Shown piece after piece: positions 11,507 through 23,604 of a DNA stretch of 64,000 nucleotides. The stretch spans positions 124,001 through 188,000 of the forward strand of contig CANLSR010000003.1 in NCBI GenBank assembly GCA_947493945.1, written 5' to 3'. The position numbers and the translations under genes were made by a program. The notes under the pieces are model-generated. The model was not told where the DNA came from. It did no database searches and saw nothing but the letters and a program-made list of their open reading frames with translations. The stretch is from an uncultured bacterium (GTDB lineage Bacteria > Bacteroidota > Rhodothermia > Rhodothermales > Rubricoccaceae). Each line of letters begins with the position of its first letter. Positions within the stretch are counted from its first letter, which is position 1.

Positions 11507-12097
11507 TCAGGCCGGCCCCGTCTTCTCCGCCTCGTCAACGGCCCGGCCCCGAGCCGGCCCGGGGCTGATGCGCCGCACGGGGCGCGGAGGGAGCGAGAGC
11601 GTCGCCGGCTCGGGCTCGTACAGCGCCGCAAAGCGGCGGTCGGTCATGAGCACGTACCGAAACGCGTCCACGACGCCGATGACGAACGGGATCATGGTCC
11701 AGCAAAACAGGAGCATGGCCAGGCCCAGCTTCGTCTGGCCGAGGTAGAACCGGTGCCCCCCGACGCCGCCCAGGAAGAGGGCGAGGAGCGTGGCGGCCCC
11801 CTTGCTCTTCTCACCGTGGCCCTGGAGCGCCCGCAGGTCCGGCTGGCGGACGCCGCAGGACGGGCAAATCTCGGCGCGGGCGTCGACCTCCGCCCCGCAC
11901 GCGTAGCAGAACAGGGTCACGGGCGCCGCCGAGACCGGCGACGGCGCGGCGGGGAGCACGCGGGGCTCCTTCCGGCGACGGCGCCTCTTCCTCTTCGGAC
12001 GGCGTGCGGATGGGTCCGGCCCAAAGGCCTGCTCCTCTAGCTCCTCCGACGTGAGGTCGTTGAGGGACTCGTCCCGCTCGAAATCGGTCATGGACAC
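11507..12097 (-). CDS. Zinc-ribbon plus TM2 domain protein
   Basis: CYACGAEVDARAEICPSCGVRQ zinc ribbon; ALFLGGVGGHRFYLGQTKLGLAMLLF TM2 motif. Confidence 0.85.
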   Translation of the reverse strand: MSMTDFERDESLNDLTSEELEEQAFGPDPSARRPKRKRRRRRKEPRVLPAAPSPVSAAPVTLFCYACGAEVDARAEICPSCGVRQPDLRALQGHGEKSKGAATLLALFLGGVGGHRFYLGQTKLGLAMLLFCWTMIPFVIGVVDAFRYVLMTDRRFAALYEPEPATLSLPPRPVRRISPGPARGRAVDEAEKTGPA

Positions 12098-12172
12098 AGG
12101 GGCAGCGGGTGCAAAAGGTGCTGGGGGATGCCTTCTCCTATTCGGACGCGTCGGGCCCAGGTTGCGCCGGCG

Positions 12173-13324
12173 CTAGGGCAGCGTCAGCGAGCCCTGGAAG
12201 GCCGGGCCGCGGGCGCCCGTCACCGACGGCAGGCCGGTCCGCACGCCGTTGGCCCACTCGTGCGCCAGGACGGCGAACAGGACGGCCTCTTTGGCGTCGG
12301 GGTCGAGGCCGTAGGCCGCCGTCGTCTCGACCGGCGTGGGCGCCAGCGCGTCGGCCAGCGTCGCCATCAGCGTGGGGTTGCGGACGCCGCCGCCCGACGC
12401 GATCACGCGCGCCGGGCCCCCGCCCCACTGGCGGACCGCGGCGGCGACCGTCCGGGCCGTCAGCGCGGTCGCGGTCGCGACCAGGTCCTCCGTGCCCAGG
12501 CCCGACGCCAGCAGGCGATCCGCGAAGTCGGTGCCGAAGTGCTCGCGGCCGGTCGACTTGGGGGGCGGCTGGGCGTAGTACGGGTCAGCGAGCAGTCGGG
12601 TGAGCAGCGTCTCGTCGGGCGTGCCCGCGGCCGCGATCCGGCCGCCCTGATCGTAGGGCAGGTCGGTGAGGCGGCGCACGAGCGCGTCGAGGACCATGTT
12701 GGCCGGCCCGGTGTCGAAGGCGAGGGCGGGGCGTCCGGGCGCGAGCACGGTCACGTTGGCGATGCCGCCCAGGTTGAGCAGCGCGCGCGCCTCGGCGTCG
12801 CTGGCGAACAGCGCGCGGTCGAGGTACGGCGCCAGCGGCGCGGCCTGGCCGCCCAAGGCCAGGTCGCCGGCCCGGAAGTCGGCCACGACGGGCGCGCCCA
12901 GCCGGGCCGCCAGCACGGCGGGGCTGCCGATCTGCAGCGTCGAGCGCGTCGGCACGCCGGCGCAGGGCTCGGGCTCGGGCACGTGCTGGACGGTCTGGCC
13001 GTGGCTGCCGACCAGGTCCAGGGCGGAGGGTTCCAGACCGGCGTCGGCCAGCGCCCGCTCGGCCACGTCGGCAAAGGCGCCGCCCAGGCGCGCGTGGAGC
13101 TGGCTCACCAGCCGCACGTCGGAGGTGGCGACCTCGACGCACGCCGCCAGCGCATCGCGCAACGCGCTGTCGTAGGGCTGGCTGTGGAAGCCCAGCGTCT
13201 CGACCGTCAGCCCGGCGCCGGTGCCCTCCACCCGGACGACGGCCGCGTCGACGCCGTCGAGCGAGGTGCCGCTCATCAGCCCGGCCACGACGCGCGGGCC
13301 GGGCCTCAGCAGGCGCTCCAGCAT
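12173..13324 (-). CDS. anmK: Anhydro-N-acetylmuramic acid kinase
   Basis: VVAGLMSGTSLDGVDAAVVRVEG; GSHGQTVQHVPE; LNLGGIANVTVL; FDTGPANMVLDALV. Confidence 0.95.
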   Translation of the reverse strand: MLERLLRPGPRVVAGLMSGTSLDGVDAAVVRVEGTGAGLTVETLGFHSQPYDSALRDALAACVEVATSDVRLVSQLHARLGGAFADVAERALADAGLEPSALDLVGSHGQTVQHVPEPEPCAGVPTRSTLQIGSPAVLAARLGAPVVADFRAGDLALGGQAAPLAPYLDRALFASDAEARALLNLGGIANVTVLAPGRPALAFDTGPANMVLDALVRRLTDLPYDQGGRIAAAGTPDETLLTRLLADPYYAQPPPKSTGREHFGTDFADRLLASGLGTEDLVATATALTARTVAAAVRQWGGGPARVIASGGGVRNPTLMATLADALAPTPVETTAAYGLDPDAKEAVLFAVLAHEWANGVRTGLPSVTGARGPAFQGSLTLP

Positions 13325-14169
13325 CACGGGCGCCGCTGGCGGAGCTCGGCGGCGCGCTCCAGCAGCGCATCGGCCTGGTCGGGCTGGCGAGCGGCGAGCG
13401 TCTCGTAGATCAGGGCCGCCTGGGCGTACTGGTTCTGAGCGACGTAGATCTTGGCCAGCGTCTCCGAGGCCACGTCGTCCGTGTCGCCGGCGTCGAGCGA
13501 GACCTTGGGGCCGCGGTAGTCGGGGTCGGGGCGGATCCGGGGCGCGTCTTCGAGCTGGGTGATGAGCGCGTCTAGGTCGTCGGCCGTCGTCGGCGTCGGA
13601 GGCGGCGCAGCGTTCTCGGGGGAGATCACGTCGGGCTCGGCGGTGTCGCCCGGCGGCGGGGTCGGCACGTCGGCCTCGTCGAGCAGGCCCCACCCGGCCC
13701 CGTCCTCGGAGGGCCCGTCGTCTGGCGGCCGGTCCCCCCGGCGCCCGCCGCCAGCCGCGGACGGGCGGCCCTCGGGCGGGAGGATCTCGGCCGGCGAGCT
13801 CGGCCCGCGCCCGTCGGCTGGCGGCGACGGCGGCCGGGCCGGTTGCCGCGACGGGTCCGGCTCGGCGGCCGGAAGGTCGGGCGGCGGCTCCTCGGCCAGC
13901 CGCGTCGCCAGCAGCCGCTCGCGCTCTCGGTAGACGAGCGGGCTCCGGGGCACGAGCGCGGCCGCGCGGCCCCACGACACGATGGCCTCGTCCACGAACC
14001 CCGCCGCCTCCAGCGCCGTCGCCCGGAGCACGTGGGCGGCCGCGTACGTCGGCGCCCCGGCGACCAGCGCCCCGAGGTGCTCGGCCGCTCGGGCCGGGTG
14101 GCCTTCGGCGAGCAGACGGGCCGCCACCTGGATGGCGGGCTCGGGAGGGGTGGGGTCGGTCGGAGTCAT
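13324..14169 (-). CDS. Tetratricopeptide-type protein with Pro/Glu-rich linker
   Basis: TPR-like helices at both ends (AAHVLRATALEAAGFVDEAIVSWGRAAAL...; ETLAKIYVAQNQYAQAALIYETLAARQPDQADALLERAAEL). Confidence 0.7.
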   Translation of the reverse strand: MTPTDPTPPEPAIQVAARLLAEGHPARAAEHLGALVAGAPTYAAAHVLRATALEAAGFVDEAIVSWGRAAALVPRSPLVYRERERLLATRLAEEPPPDLPAAEPDPSRQPARPPSPPADGRGPSSPAEILPPEGRPSAAGGGRRGDRPPDDGPSEDGAGWGLLDEADVPTPPPGDTAEPDVISPENAAPPPTPTTADDLDALITQLEDAPRIRPDPDYRGPKVSLDAGDTDDVASETLAKIYVAQNQYAQAALIYETLAARQPDQADALLERAAELRQRRP

Positions 14170-14206
14170 GGGAGCCGGAGGTGGGGCAAGCTACGCCGGA
14201 GCGCCC

Positions 14207-15709
14207 TCAGGCTTGCGGCGCAACCTCGGCCGGGCGGAAGGAATCGGTCTGTTCCACCCGTTCTTCCGCTGGGCCAGGCGCCGAGCCCCCCCGGAGCCGC
14301 GGGCGGGGGCGCCCCACCGCCACCGCGCCGCCGACGGTCCCGGCCGCCAGCAGGGCCTGAAACGGCACGGCGCCCCACGCGCCCATGAGCGCGACGGCCC
14401 CCAGGCCCAGCACCGAGTACAGCGCCAGCGCCGCCTCGGCCAGGGCCGGCTCGCGTTCGGGCAGGCCGGCCTTGGGCGTCCGCTGGAACGGCGTCTGGTG
14501 CCCCCGGAGCGCCTGGGCCACGGCCACCGCGGCGGGCACCACCAGCACCAGGGGCGCCAGCATGGCGGCGGGGACGCGGGCCCACCGGCGCACCCACCGG
14601 CCCGGGTAGAGGGCGCGGAGCGCGACGACGTGCGCCAGCACCAGCCCCCCCAGCGCGAGGTAGCCGACGTTGAGCAGGGCCAGCCCGCGGCTCGGCCCGA
14701 GCCCCTCCGCCAGCACCACGCCGGCGACCGGGTGGAGCACGACCAGGGCGAGCAGCGACGGCAGGCTGAGCGACAGGGCCACGTGCATCGTGAACGCCAG
14801 CCGCGCGCGCACGGGCAGGCGCGAGCGCCACAGCGTGCCCAGGCGCAGGCGCCCGACCTCGACCAGCCCCTTGGCCCACCGGGCCTGCTGGCGGCGCCAC
14901 GCGCCGACGGTGGCCGGCAGGTCGGCGGGGGCGATTGCGTCCTCGGCCAGCCGCGCCCGCCAGCCCCGCGCCTGGGCACGCAAGGCGAGGTCGGAGTCTT
15001 CGGCCAGCGTCTCGCCCGACCACCCGCCGGCGTCCCGGATGGCCGCCACGCGCCAGGCGCCGCCCGACCCGTTGAACACCAGCGGCAGGCCGGCCCGGTC
15101 GCGACCGGCCTGTTCGACGGCGAAGTGCACGTCCAGCACCGCCGCCTGCGCCTGGGCCAGCGCGCCCGGCCCCGGCCGGTGTGCCCAGCGCGCCTGGACG
15201 AACGCGAGCCCGGGGTCGGCCGCCAGCGGGGCGACGAGTGCCTGGATCAGACCCGGGCCCGGCTGGAAGTCGACGTCGAACACCGCGGCGACGGGCGCCG
15301 AGGTGTGGGCGAGGCCCCAGGCCAGGGCGCCGGCCTTGAACCCGTCGCGGCGGTCGCGGGGCAAGTGGCGCACGCCGCGCCGCTGGGCGCAGAGCCTGGC
15401 GTTGACGCGTCGGGCCTCGGGGGGCGAGTCGTCGAGGAGCTGGATCTCGACGCGGCCGGGGTAGTCGGTCGCGAGCGCGGCGTCGAGGGCGCGGGCCACC
15501 AATGGCGCCGGCTCGTCGTAGACCGGGAGCTGGACCACCACGTCGGGCCACGACGCGCCAGGCGCTGGCGCCGGCAGCGGGCGCGGGGGTCGCGCCAGCC
15601 GGACGACCGCCAGCACGGCGGCGTGGAGCCCCAGGGCGGTCAGGACGAGCGTTGCCGCGGCGTAGCTGGCGACGACGAGCGCCGCCAGCGCGTGGAGGAG
15701 CGCCGTCAC
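14207..15709 (-). CDS. Family 2 glycosyltransferase, membrane-associated (cellulose-synthase-like)
   Basis: DVVVQLPVYDEPAPLVARALDAALATDYPGRVEIQLLDDS, FDVDFQPG, QQARWAKG (QxxRW), C-terminal TM helices. Confidence 0.9.
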   Translation of the reverse strand: MTALLHALAALVVASYAAATLVLTALGLHAAVLAVVRLARPPRPLPAPAPGASWPDVVVQLPVYDEPAPLVARALDAALATDYPGRVEIQLLDDSPPEARRVNARLCAQRRGVRHLPRDRRDGFKAGALAWGLAHTSAPVAAVFDVDFQPGPGLIQALVAPLAADPGLAFVQARWAHRPGPGALAQAQAAVLDVHFAVEQAGRDRAGLPLVFNGSGGAWRVAAIRDAGGWSGETLAEDSDLALRAQARGWRARLAEDAIAPADLPATVGAWRRQQARWAKGLVEVGRLRLGTLWRSRLPVRARLAFTMHVALSLSLPSLLALVVLHPVAGVVLAEGLGPSRGLALLNVGYLALGGLVLAHVVALRALYPGRWVRRWARVPAAMLAPLVLVVPAAVAVAQALRGHQTPFQRTPKAGLPEREPALAEAALALYSVLGLGAVALMGAWGAVPFQALLAAGTVGGAVAVGRPRPRLRGGSAPGPAEERVEQTDSFRPAEVAPQA

Positions 15710-16262
15710 CAGTCGGAGGTGGCGGCGGTAAAGGCGTCGCGCGCGATCTGCTCCAGCACCGCCGCCGCCGCGTCGGCTTGGCCTTGGAGCCCCGCCGAGG
15801 GCACGTAGTCCTCGCTGGCGGTGAACGTGCGCGCGAGCAGCTCGCCGGGCTCGACGCGGTCCTCGACCACAACCCGAACCGCCAGGCTGACGCGGTTGAG
15901 CGAGGCCAGGTTGTCGTCGCTGGTGACGGCCGCCGGGGCGATCGAGAACTGCTCGATGGTGGCGCGGACCACGGCGTCCGCCTCGGCCTCGTCGGGCTCG
16001 AGCGACAGCCGCGAGCGGTCGGCAAAGCGCTCCACGAGCGCGTCGGTCAGCAGCCGGTCCATCGCGGGCGGCCCGCCCGTCGACCGGTCCTCCACGAGCG
16101 GCACGGCGACGGTCTGGAGCCGCGCCGGGATGGTGGCGCCGGAGAACGAGTACACGCCGCAGCTCTGGAGCAGACCGGCGAGAGGAACCAGGAAGCAGCA
16201 GAAGGCGGCCACGCGACGCGCGACCCGCCCCCGGCCCCTCCCGATTCCTGATTCCTGAGCCC

Positions 16263-16266
<4 letters not shown>
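15706..16266 (-). CDS. lptE: LptE-family LPS-assembly lipoprotein
   Basis: Lipobox LLQSCGVYSFSGATIPARLQTVAVPLVEDRS; position next to sigma-54 activator and miaB. Confidence 0.8.
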
Positions 16267-17558
<1,292 letters not shown>

Positions 17559-17629
17559 GCCGTCGTGTCGGGTGGGGCCGGCAAACTACCCCGCCGGCAC
17601 GGACCCGGGCGACGGGCGAACCCCGAGCC

Positions 17630-19150
<1,521 letters not shown>

Positions 19151-19338
19151 GGTGGGGCTCGGGCGCGGACGGGAAGCTACGAGACGGCCCAAACGCACCG
19201 CTGCCCGCTCGGCACGGGGCCGGGCGGGCAGCGACATCTACCAAACGGGGCGAGCAGGGGGCGGTGGCGGGACGTGATCGCCGGACGGGACCCCGGGGCT
19301 CGGCCTCATACGGGCACAGATAGAAACCGTAGCGCGGA

Positions 19339-19443
19339 CTAAAACATGGCCAATCCGATAAGGGCCGCCGAGACGGCGCCGAGCCGGACCAGGAGGGCGG
19401 CGGGGCTGGCGATGCGACGGGCGGACAGCGGGAGGGCGTTCAT
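19339..19443 (-). CDS. Possible 34-aa single-TM membrane peptide
   Basis: MNALPLSARRIASPAALLVRLGAVSAALIGLAMF in an otherwise gene-free gap; start codon at 19443. Confidence 0.3.
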   Translation of the reverse strand: MNALPLSARRIASPAALLVRLGAVSAALIGLAMF

Positions 19444-19569
19444 AGAAGGGACTGCAAGTGGATGCCCGTCCCTTTCCACGATCCGTGCCAAGGGGCGCCT
19501 CCGACCAGAGTGGCAGGCCTCCATCTGAATCTCACATGCTCTGCCCGAGGGGCGCCTAGTGGAATGCCC

Positions 19570-20208
19570 CTAGCCAACTGCCGCTTCGTCTGCCTTCTCG
19601 GGGTTCCCCTCACGACGGTTTGTCCGCGTGGCACGGAGCACGTACTTGCCCACCAGGTCGAACTCCAGATCCACGCGGTCGCCCACGGCCCAGCGCTGGG
19701 CCGTGGTGTGGTCCCAGGTGTGGGGGATGATCGCCAGCGCGAACGTGCCGGGCGGCTCGTCCAGCCGAGCCACAGTCAGCGAGATGCCGTCGACGGTGAC
19801 GCTGCCGCGCGGGATGAGGTAGTGGGCGTGGTCGCGCGGGTAGCGGACCCAGACCAGGTGCGAGTCGTCCAGGCCGTCGATCCGCTCGACGGTGCCCGTC
19901 GCGTCGACGTGGCCCTGGACGAGGTGGCCGTCCAGGCGGTCGCCGAGGACCATGGCGCGCTCCAGGTTGACGCCGTCGCCCCGCTGGCGGTCGCCGAGGG
20001 CGGTCTTGGACAGCGTCTCCTCGACGGCCACGGCCTCGAAGGCGTCGGCGTCTCGGGCCACGACGGTGAGGCAGACGCCGTCGACGGCCACGCTCTCGTC
20101 CACCGCCAGTTGGTCGGCGAACGAGCACGCCAGTCGGAGCCGCCGCCCGCCCTGCAGCGGCGTCATGTCGGCGACGGTGCCGACCTCTTCGATGATCCCT
20201 GTAAACAT
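19570..20208 (-). CDS. ribE: Riboflavin synthase alpha chain
   Basis: MFTGIIEEVGTVADM..., two lumazine-binding repeats (VDGVCLTVV, VDGISLTVA). Confidence 0.97.
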   Translation of the reverse strand: MFTGIIEEVGTVADMTPLQGGRRLRLACSFADQLAVDESVAVDGVCLTVVARDADAFEAVAVEETLSKTALGDRQRGDGVNLERAMVLGDRLDGHLVQGHVDATGTVERIDGLDDSHLVWVRYPRDHAHYLIPRGSVTVDGISLTVARLDEPPGTFALAIIPHTWDHTTAQRWAVGDRVDLEFDLVGKYVLRATRTNRREGNPEKADEAAVG

Positions 20209-20273
20209 GTCTGTCGTGTTGGAGAAGGCCTTGGACCGTTTCCGACAGGGTGGAGATCCGCCGTCGTGGGACC

Positions 20274-21425
20274 TTACACCTCGCGGCGGTAGCCGACCAA
20301 GAGCGCGTCCGGCCCGATGGTTTCCCACCGCGACTCGACGAACCCGAGCGCGTCGGCCATCCGCTCCGTTCCCAAGTCGCCCAGCGCCGGCGTTCCCGAA
20401 CCGGCGACCTTGGGCGCGACGAACCACCAGACGCGGTCGACGAGGTCGGCCGCCAGCAGCGCGGTGGCCAGGCCCGGCCCGGCCTCGACCAGCAGCGACT
20501 GGATAGGCCGAACGCCGGCAGGCATTTCGTCCCCGCGTCCCAAGCGGTCCAGGACTGCGCCCAGGTCGAGATGGTCGTCGCGTAGTGGCGCAGTCCACAC
20601 CGCCCCGCCCCGCTGGCGGAGGGCGTCGGCGTAGGCCGGATCGGCGTCTTGGGCGACGACCGCCAGCGTGGGCGCGGCGCCGTCGGTGAACAGGGACAGA
20701 TCTGGCGACAGCGATCCAGTGCGGTCGAGAACCACGCGGAGCGGCTGAAGCTGGCCGTCGGCGAGCGGGACGGATCTCACGGTCAACGCCGGGTCGTCGG
20801 CGCGGGCGGTGCCGGCGCCGACCAGCACGGCGTCGGTCTCGGCGCGCAGGCGGTGGACGCGCGCCCGCGACTCGGGCGACGACACCCAGCGGCTGTCGCC
20901 CGTGGACGTCGCCACTTGGCCGTCCAGCGTGGCCGCCAGCTTCAACGTCACCAGCGGCCGGCCGGTCACGACGTGCGTGCGGAACGCCTCGTTAAAGCGC
21001 CGCGCCGGGTTGCCGCGCACGCCGACCGTCACGTCCACGTCCGCCTGGCGCAGCCGGGCGATGCCACGTCCGGCGACGGCAGGAAACGGATCTTCCTGGG
21101 CGATCACCACGCGCGGGATGCCGCGTCGCACAATCAGATCGGCACAGGGCGGCGTCTTGCCGGTGTGGCTGCACGGCTCCAGCGTGACCACCATCGTGGC
21201 CCGGTCCAGCTCGTCGCCGTGCCCGTTCCGCTCGGCGTCGCGGACCGCCCAGACCTCGGCGTGAGGCCCGCCCCACTGTCCGTGCCAGCCCTCGCCCCAG
21301 GTCTCGCCGTCGGGGCCGAGCAGGACGGCGCCGACCGTCGGGTTGGGGCTGACCGCGCCGGCCCCGCGCGTGGCGAGCGCGAGCGCGCGGTCCATGGCGG
21401 CGTCGAGTTGGGCGGGCGACATCAT
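20274..21425 (-). CDS. ribD: Bifunctional riboflavin deaminase/reductase
   Basis: MDRALALATRGAGAVSPNPTVGAVLL, HAEVWAVRDAE, VTLEPCSHTGKTPPCADLIV, LKLAATLDGQVAT. Confidence 0.97.
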   Translation of the reverse strand: MMSPAQLDAAMDRALALATRGAGAVSPNPTVGAVLLGPDGETWGEGWHGQWGGPHAEVWAVRDAERNGHGDELDRATMVVTLEPCSHTGKTPPCADLIVRRGIPRVVIAQEDPFPAVAGRGIARLRQADVDVTVGVRGNPARRFNEAFRTHVVTGRPLVTLKLAATLDGQVATSTGDSRWVSSPESRARVHRLRAETDAVLVGAGTARADDPALTVRSVPLADGQLQPLRVVLDRTGSLSPDLSLFTDGAAPTLAVVAQDADPAYADALRQRGGAVWTAPLRDDHLDLGAVLDRLGRGDEMPAGVRPIQSLLVEAGPGLATALLAADLVDRVWWFVAPKVAGSGTPALGDLGTERMADALGFVESRWETIGPDALLVGYRREV

Positions 21426-21667
21426 GCGGGTCCGACTCGCCAGCGGCGTCCGCGTTCGCGCCGCGCGCTGGCGCCGCGCGCTGGCGCTCGTTTCGCGCGG
21501 GCCGCTGCGTCCGGTTCCCCGCCCGCTCCCGGCGCCGACGCCCCCCGCCAGCGGCCGGCGGGCACGAGCGGCGCGCGACGCCCGTTCTTTCGCCGGTTCT
21601 CCGGGCGGGCCGGGCAACCCCGCCCGACGCCCGCCGTTGTTTCTGCACAGACCCACGCGTTTTTACT

Positions 21668-23179
21668 ATGTCCGACGCCAAGCGCGCCACCTCCATTGCG
21701 CTCCTGATCGCGGCCGCCGTGCTCGGCGGCATCGTGTTCGTCACCTCCGCCGCCAACCTGACCGGGCTGGCGGGCCTGTTCGGCCAGGCCGACGCCCAGC
21801 GCGCCTCCGACGAGGAGGCCGTCGCCACGGCCGAGGACCTGGGGCAGGCCTTCTCGTCGGTGGCCGAGCGCGTCAACCCGGCCGTCGTCCAGGTCCGCGC
21901 CACCAAGCTGTCGACGGGCCGGCGCGACCCGTTCTCCATGTTCGGCGGCGGCGGCGGCGGCGACCAGAGCGGGTTGGGCAGCGGCGCCTTCGTGAGCGCC
22001 GACGGCTACGTGGTCACCAACAACCACGTGGTCGAGGACGCCGACGAGCTGTCGGTGGTCCTGTTCGACGGCCGCGAGCTGGACGCCGAGGTGGTCGGGA
22101 CCGACCCGTTCTCGGACCTGGCCGTGCTCCAGGTCGAGGGCGACGACTTCCCGTCCGTCGGCTTCGGCGACTCCGACGCGCTCCGGGTGGGCCAGTGGGT
22201 GCTGGCGTTTGGGAGCCCGCTCTCCGAAGAGCTCTCCAACACCGTCACGTCGGGCATCATCTCCAGCCTGGGCCGTTTTTCGGGCTCGACGGACCCGCGC
22301 GGCCGGCCGACGATCGCGAACTACATCCAGACCGACGCGGCCGTGAACCCGGGCAACTCGGGCGGGCCGCTGGTGAACCTGCGCGGCGAGATCGTGGGCA
22401 TCAACTCGGCCATCGCCACGCGCACGGGCACCTACAACGGCATCTCGTTCGCCATCCCGTCCAGCATCGTCCGCTCGACGGTCGAGCAGATCATCGACAA
22501 CGGCGTCGTGGAGCGCGGCTACCTCGGCATCTCCTTCCGCGAGGCGCCGGCCACGCTGCGCCGCCGCAACGGCGTCGGGCCGGGCGCGGCCGTGGTCGCC
22601 GGCGTCTCCGAAGACTCCGAGGGCCGGACGCCGGCCAGCGACGCTGGCCTCCGGGTCGACGACCTCATCACGGGCATCGACGGCGTGACGCTGACCGACA
22701 ACCGCCAGATCGTGTCGCTGATCTCGAACAAGCGGCCCGGCGACGCGGTCGAGATCACCTACAACCGCGACGGCGACGAGCGGACGGCCCGCGTTACGCT
22801 GGGCCGCCGCCCTAGCGCCGAGGACATCAGCCAGGCCAACCCCAACGCCCGTCCCAACCGCCAGCGCGAGCCGGCACGGGCGCCGGCCCGAGCCGAGGTG
22901 CTGGGCATGACGCTCCAGACGGTCACGCCCCAGACCGCCCGCCAGCTCGGCGGGAACGTCCAAGGCGTCGTCGTGGTGGATGTCGAGCGCTCCAGCGAGG
23001 CCTTCCGCGACGCGAACATCACGCCCAACATGGTGATCACCGAGGTCGAGCGCCAGCCCGTCGCGTCGGTCGCCGAGTTCGAGGCGGCGCTGGCCGACGT
23101 CAAGCGCGGCGACACGTTTTTGCTGCGGGTCCAGGCCGGACGAGACGCCTCGTTTCTGACCGCGCTCACCAAGCCGTAG
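21668..23179 (+). CDS. Do/DegP/HtrA-family periplasmic serine protease with two PDZ domains
   Basis: VTNNHVVEDAD, SDLAVLQVE, DAAVNPGNSGGPLVNLRGEIVGIN; two PDZ-like regions. Confidence 0.97.
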   Translation: MSDAKRATSIALLIAAAVLGGIVFVTSAANLTGLAGLFGQADAQRASDEEAVATAEDLGQAFSSVAERVNPAVVQVRATKLSTGRRDPFSMFGGGGGGDQSGLGSGAFVSADGYVVTNNHVVEDADELSVVLFDGRELDAEVVGTDPFSDLAVLQVEGDDFPSVGFGDSDALRVGQWVLAFGSPLSEELSNTVTSGIISSLGRFSGSTDPRGRPTIANYIQTDAAVNPGNSGGPLVNLRGEIVGINSAIATRTGTYNGISFAIPSSIVRSTVEQIIDNGVVERGYLGISFREAPATLRRRNGVGPGAAVVAGVSEDSEGRTPASDAGLRVDDLITGIDGVTLTDNRQIVSLISNKRPGDAVEITYNRDGDERTARVTLGRRPSAEDISQANPNARPNRQREPARAPARAEVLGMTLQTVTPQTARQLGGNVQGVVVVDVERSSEAFRDANITPNMVITEVERQPVASVAEFEAALADVKRGDTFLLRVQAGRDASFLTALTKP

Positions 23180-23194
23180 CCGCCCCGCCGACCG

Positions 23195-23219
23195 CCGGCG
23201 CCAGCCGCTGGCGGCCGGT
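23195..23219. repeat. Hairpin CCGgCGCCAGC-c-GCTGGCGgCCGG between the degP-like gene and the cupin gene
   Basis: Read directly; variant of the CCGCTGGCGG family with arms nearly abutting. Confidence 0.6.
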
Positions 23220-23241
23220 GTCGCCGCAGGCCCCGACGCTC

Positions 23242-23604
23242 ATGCCCGCTCCGAAAGTCGCCCTCGCCGAGGCCTTCGCGTCCGTCACGGAGCACTGGCG
23301 GCCCCACGTCGTCGCCGAGCTGAACGGCCAGGAGGTCAAGGTGGCGCGCGTCCAGGGCGCGTTCGTGTGGCACACCCACGACGTGGACGAGATGTTCTGG
23401 GTGGTGCGCGGCCGGCTGCGGATCGAGCTGCGCGATGGGGCCGTCGAGCTGGGGCCGGGCGAGCTCTACGTGGTGCCGGCCGGCGTAGAGCACCGGCCCG
23501 TCGCCGAGGCCGAGGTCGAGATGGTGCTGTTCGAGCCCGCCGGCGTGGTCAACACGGGCGACGCGGCACCGTCGGCCCTGACGGCGCCGAGAGCCCAGCT
23601 CTAG
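23242..23604 (+). CDS. Cupin domain protein
   Basis: FVWHTHDVDEMFWVVRGRLRIELRDGAVELGPGELYVVPAGVEHRPVAE. Start at 23218 or 23242. Confidence 0.9.
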   Translation: MPAPKVALAEAFASVTEHWRPHVVAELNGQEVKVARVQGAFVWHTHDVDEMFWVVRGRLRIELRDGAVELGPGELYVVPAGVEHRPVAEAEVEMVLFEPAGVVNTGDAAPSALTAPRAQL

